Shown: positions 61,901-64,000 of the stretch, in pieces | How the letters are laid out: the number at the start of each line of letters is the position of its first letter | Position numbering within the stretch: position 1 is the stretch's first letter | Assembly (NCBI GenBank): GCA_023428135.1 | Contig: JAEYZG010000051.1 | Coordinates: 1-64,000 of the forward strand | Direction: 5' to 3' | From: Bacteroidota bacterium | GTDB lineage: Bacteria > Bacteroidota > Bacteroidia > Cytophagales > Cytophagaceae | DNA: 64,000 nucleotides | Made by a program: the position numbers and the translations under genes | The notes under the pieces: generated by a model | The model's database searches: none | What the model was told of the DNA's origin: nothing | Seen by the model: only the letters and a program-made list of their open reading frames with translations

Positions 61901-63562
61901 ATCGAATATAAATTCTGGGTTAGAGTGAAAAATGCTGCCTTCTTTAACTGCCCTGCTGGCCCTACACCAGATGAAATCATCAACACAGGTTATGCAAAAG
62001 CCGATAATGAACCATGGGTAAAAGATACTGCTAAAACTAAAGTAAGTTGTGATGCTGTATTTATCCCCGACCCAAGCATTTCCAAGAAAGCGGATAAAGC
62101 TAACTACTTAACAGGTGATGATATTACCTATACTGTAGTCTACAAAAACAAATCGGGTACTGTTGTTTCTTCAATTGGGACAGCAGCTGACTGGACACAG
62201 GTGGAAGGCAATCCATTTACTTTTTCCGGAGGAAATATGAGCATCAGTGGTGCAGGACTAAACGGTGCCGTAGGTTCTAACCTCATGACTCATAAATATT
62301 CCCATGGGAAAAATGGGTCCATTAATACAACCGTTTACCTTAATAGTGATCAGGAAATTTACGCTCTTGTCTTCAGGAAAAACGGAAATAACTGGTATGA
62401 AATAAGATTCAAAAAAGTTTACAATGGAGTACAGGTTAGTCTTTATGAAAGAGTTAATGGAGCATATACTTTAATCATGCCTATGAAACTCTCCAATCTT
62501 GATTTTTCCTTTCCAAATTCTCCAGATATAGATATTAAGTTGGAATTGTATGAAGACAAGGCTTCGTTTTCTCTTGTAACTAGCGGATCGGCAATGCCTG
62601 GAGCTCCAAATTACATTGTGACAGGTCTTAAGACGGATGCTGGATATGCTGGTTGGAGAAGCACCAACAATTCATCTTCCACAGTCAAAAAATGGAATAC
62701 ATGGCTTGACTCTGGCTTTGACATTGTTATGAGAGATCCGGTACCTACTGGGGTAACATTTGTATCCGCTACCGATGCTGATCTCAGTGGTTGCCCAAGT
62801 TGCACTCCTACTTTAATTGAAGGAACAAACACAGCGGGCACTGTAACTTATACAAAAATTAATGGGCCTGTCCTTGCAAATGATTCTGTGAAATATGTAT
62901 GGAAAGGAAATATTGCCAGTTGCCCGGCAACCGGACTCCTCATCAATACAGCCTATGTCGATATCAGAGGAATAGTGCCGTCCCCTTCAGCGCAAGTAGT
63001 AACTGGCTGTGATGTGACGACTACTCCTCTTAACTTCCTTTCATTCGAGGTTCGCCAGGCTGAAAAAACAGTACTTCTGAATTGGATTACTGCCAATGAG
63101 CAAAATGTATCTCATTTTAATATTCATACTAGTCAGGATGGAAAAACTTGGAGCATACTTCCTGTAAAAATTCCTGCGAAAAATCAATCACTGAACGAAT
63201 ATCAGTTTACTATAGCTGCAAACAACTCCGGGATTACTTATTACAAAATTCAGGAAGTTGACAAAGATGGCAAGACTGACTTCAGTAAAGTAAAAAGTCT
63301 GAACTTTGGGATGGAAGATGAAATTTATGTTTATCCAAACCCTGCAGATGACAAGGTACATATCAGATACAGCCTAAGCGGAGAAAAGATGCTCACCGCT
63401 ATCATTTATGACATACACGGAAGAAAGATATTTGAAAGTACCTTCACTGCTTTGGCTGAAAAAGGAGAAATTACGATTGACCTTGATATTGCTTCTGGTC
63501 TATATATATTGGAAGTCGTGACTGACACCTTTGTAAAAGACATCAAGCTCATTAAAAAGTAA
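58973..63562 (+). CDS. Large GH8 cellulase with DUF11 domains and T9SS tail
   Basis: A 1529-residue secreted endoglucanase-type protein. A signal peptide (to about 21, GYSQ) is followed by GH8 (about 30-530) with the catalytic acid in 'TCVEADGYYLLAAA' (about E115) and the 'ASDGDVDIALAMLVAWKQWG' signature holding the base (near D191), both as in GH8 cellulases. Three DUF11-like Ig domains follow, starting near 'IYKSVDKTYAYVGDTLTY', 'IVKSVNRSIVQVGDSIVY' and 'ISKKADKANYLTGDDITY'. The second and third are interrupted after their first strands by inserts of about 215 and 185 residues; the last insert looks like a concanavalin-type module. A fibronectin-like segment and a T9SS domain ('VYPNPADDKVHIRY') close it. 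A cellulose-degrading role is likely. Confidence 0.88.
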   Translation: MKRLLLFVISAFLLQVQGYSQIPANINSGNPNFPFPQFKDYNQGALKTIASSKHHSVGVTHAELELRIREAYQMICNNMTYNVTQGATAGPLEVNGVRYIMPNINAPIMHCTCVEADGYYLLAAAYMGDKETYDGYYMWMHDRQFQKTVRFVDNVMNSPNYGYSPGISGAGSFGPSTNVYGGALGGNSASDGDVDIALAMLVAWKQWGDDGVICNDPELGTITYKGEVIKYISTMVDTLLYAPSLPMKKYISGIIGLDGYMKGGDTWNELTNWAQGGSYLGMNPERTGGDQQHIDYYAPAYFRSFADVLEAEGKSPWLIKQYRRAEASSDWAMGKMAEQGLIGFAGWWALDAANNASYTSFNDGEDFRLGWRTVLNYVWNGNPTTSWDPSNTPTGHQVIPGGNTYELDFAKNNEKFLLDPQSYGNLPYKLPTQELDICGPSTLTTYHSPTGANMGSLYFRLNKAFGAFSPSAVAVQNFDLMSNMYRKCEITWDGADGGAQKYTDSNPLYFHEFFRFLGMMVLTGNWHDPLDMTPEANMKIYKSVDKTYAYVGDTLTYKITYRNFGKPSATGVVITDELPTGLTFLSQSPRAGGVTFSQTGSTLSWSVGTVPGTEIGVPDHLAETMDTITLKVVVNNNAPARICNAATITATNGSGWTSNEYPNNITETMERNCVDIINEKPLSIVKSVNRSIVQVGDSIVYTIKVKNNSVAFLNGGRPGVHFTLGLQPFSTPTDNQLTMNFRFFHGAQEAYINLKNYRVSYFLKEDGPPKWQIGVNTAEGFGTAAPTLGVQPLVPGDKYNHRFFITFPEALTTVTQHLAEYRGNKEMIHRGELAPPRMEARIYSMNDGQFNFSDDWSYESALNSTGASNDLQTLITNDWSDPNNLDVPINKYHPEACGTTTKVSNKVLVEEWDGYTWRRILGTSPAAGRELNNIVVKDTLSNTVTFGGFITGYPVGTLAGNVITWPTVPLLLVNDSIEYKFWVRVKNAAFFNCPAGPTPDEIINTGYAKADNEPWVKDTAKTKVSCDAVFIPDPSISKKADKANYLTGDDITYTVVYKNKSGTVVSSIGTAADWTQVEGNPFTFSGGNMSISGAGLNGAVGSNLMTHKYSHGKNGSINTTVYLNSDQEIYALVFRKNGNNWYEIRFKKVYNGVQVSLYERVNGAYTLIMPMKLSNLDFSFPNSPDIDIKLELYEDKASFSLVTSGSAMPGAPNYIVTGLKTDAGYAGWRSTNNSSSTVKKWNTWLDSGFDIVMRDPVPTGVTFVSATDADLSGCPSCTPTLIEGTNTAGTVTYTKINGPVLANDSVKYVWKGNIASCPATGLLINTAYVDIRGIVPSPSAQVVTGCDVTTTPLNFLSFEVRQAEKTVLLNWITANEQNVSHFNIHTSQDGKTWSILPVKIPAKNQSLNEYQFTIAANNSGITYYKIQEVDKDGKTDFSKVKSLNFGMEDEIYVYPNPADDKVHIRYSLSGEKMLTAIIYDIHGRKIFESTFTALAEKGEITIDLDIASGLYILEVVTDTFVKDIKLIKK

Positions 63563-63571
63563 TATTCAAAA

Positions 63572-63619
63572 AAGTAATGCAGTAATAAATTGAAAAAATT
63601 ACTGCATTACTTCTATTTT
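63572..63619. terminator. Terminator after the GH8 cellulase
   Basis: A 15-bp perfect stem (63572-63586 with 63598-63612), 11-nt loop and a T-rich tail. It can serve the convergent thioesterase gene as well. Confidence 0.88.
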
Positions 63620-63620
63620 T

Positions 63621-64000
63621 TTAACTTTCAAAACCCTTCAGAATCCTCACAGGTTTCTTATCTTCTCCAACAGCAACCATAGTAAAGACTCCCTCAATAG
63701 CCTTTTCCCTTTTCTCGTGGTACATCTCTTCCACGTAAATTTCTACTTTTACCTGAATGCTGGTATTTCCCACATGCTCAATCTTGCCAACTATTTCAAT
63801 GATGGTCCCGGCTGGAATCGGCCTTTTAAAATCTATCTTATTTGTTGAAACAGTTACAAGTCTCTGCTTACTGAATCTTGTTGCTGTGATAAATGCAACT
63901 TCATCCATATAGGCAAGTGCAGCCCCGCCGAATAGTGTATCATAATGATTCACCGTATTAGGAAAAATTGCCTTAAACTGGCGTGACTCTGCTTCTTTAA
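63621..64000 (-). CDS. Acyl-CoA thioesterase, hotdog fold (5' end outside window)
   Basis: The minus-strand frame is open to the window edge; the GTG at 63953 is internal. The visible 126 residues start inside a conserved N-terminal motif ('ESRQFKAIFPNTVNHYDTLFGG') that ends in the hotdog helix ('AALAYMDEVAFITATRF'). They continue with 'VTVSTNKIDFKRPIPAGTIIEIVGKIEHVGNTSIQVKVEIYVE', the pattern of YciA/BACH-type thioesterases. The catalytic Asp is expected in 'YMDEVA'. Hydrolyses acyl-CoA; the preferred chain is unknown. Confidence 0.9.
   Translation of the reverse strand, partial: KEAESRQFKAIFPNTVNHYDTLFGGAALAYMDEVAFITATRFSKQRLVTVSTNKIDFKRPIPAGTIIEIVGKIEHVGNTSIQVKVEIYVEEMYHEKREKAIEGVFTMVAVGEDKKPVRILKGFES

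Overview
The window looks like chromosome of a cellulose- and hemicellulose-degrading gliding Bacteroidota, order Cytophagales (Sporocytophaga- or Cytophaga-like). The evidence is AT-rich DNA, few Shine-Dalgarno sites, a TTG/TAnnTTTG-type promoter, many lipoproteins, and at least six secreted proteins ending in type IX secretion (T9SS) sorting domains, several of them glycoside hydrolases. The genus is an inference from gene content.

Layout. 1-10 kb: the end of a beta-propeller-like protein, then two long paralogous DUF4157 proteins. DUF4157 is a family tied by published surveys to extracellular contractile injection system (eCIS) effectors. Each has an intact HELTH motif and a different C-terminal payload. 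The first payload is built to cut peptidoglycan (lytic transglycosylase, LysM, NlpC/P60). The second, about 650 residues, is unrecognised. A lipoprotein gene follows the first at 11 bp, and three tandem paralogous lipoproteins follow the second; these are immunity candidates. 10-15 kb: a SpoIIE-type phosphatase, a small membrane protein with an unusually strong Shine-Dalgarno, a VOC protein, tRNA-Arg(CCT), hflX, and a membrane cytochrome c. 15-22 kb: an exopolysaccharide locus (GT4 glycosyltransferase, RfbC, Wza-like exporter, Wzc-like tyrosine kinase, PHP-type phosphatase, NAD-dependent epimerase). 22-30.8 kb: housekeeping genes (TPR protein, ComA-like phosphosulfolactate synthase, DedA, AroE, UvrB, two small lipoproteins, Der, Era).

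31.0-31.6 kb: an initiator tRNA-fMet gene followed by a small GIY-YIG nuclease gene and then a broken second copy of the tRNA. The tRNA 3' end, its terminator and flank (73 bp) are repeated with one mismatch on both sides of the nuclease gene, and two GGCGGA-type palindromes sit inside the broken tRNA. This looks like a minimal tRNA-targeting mobile cassette. 31.6-36.4 kb: a small accessory region with an SDR-AraC pair, an SRPBCC protein, a frameshifted AraC regulator and decayed DNA.

36.4-51.3 kb: a plant cell-wall degradation cluster: PL1 pectate lyase, CE15 glucuronoyl esterase with a CBM9-like module, a BNR-repeat protein, a membrane-anchored AraC regulator, a GH8 enzyme with a CBM, a large carbohydrate-binding-type protein, and a GH16 glucanase. 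Nearly all end in T9SS tails, so they are probably secreted or surface-bound and used together on plant polysaccharide. 51.4-64 kb: a GNAT protein, beta-carbonic anhydrase, a secreted unknown, a methyltransferase, Mfd, a 1529-residue GH8 cellulase with DUF11 domains interrupted by inserted modules, and the start-truncated end of an acyl-CoA thioesterase. No phage, IS transposase, rRNA or CRISPR array was seen.
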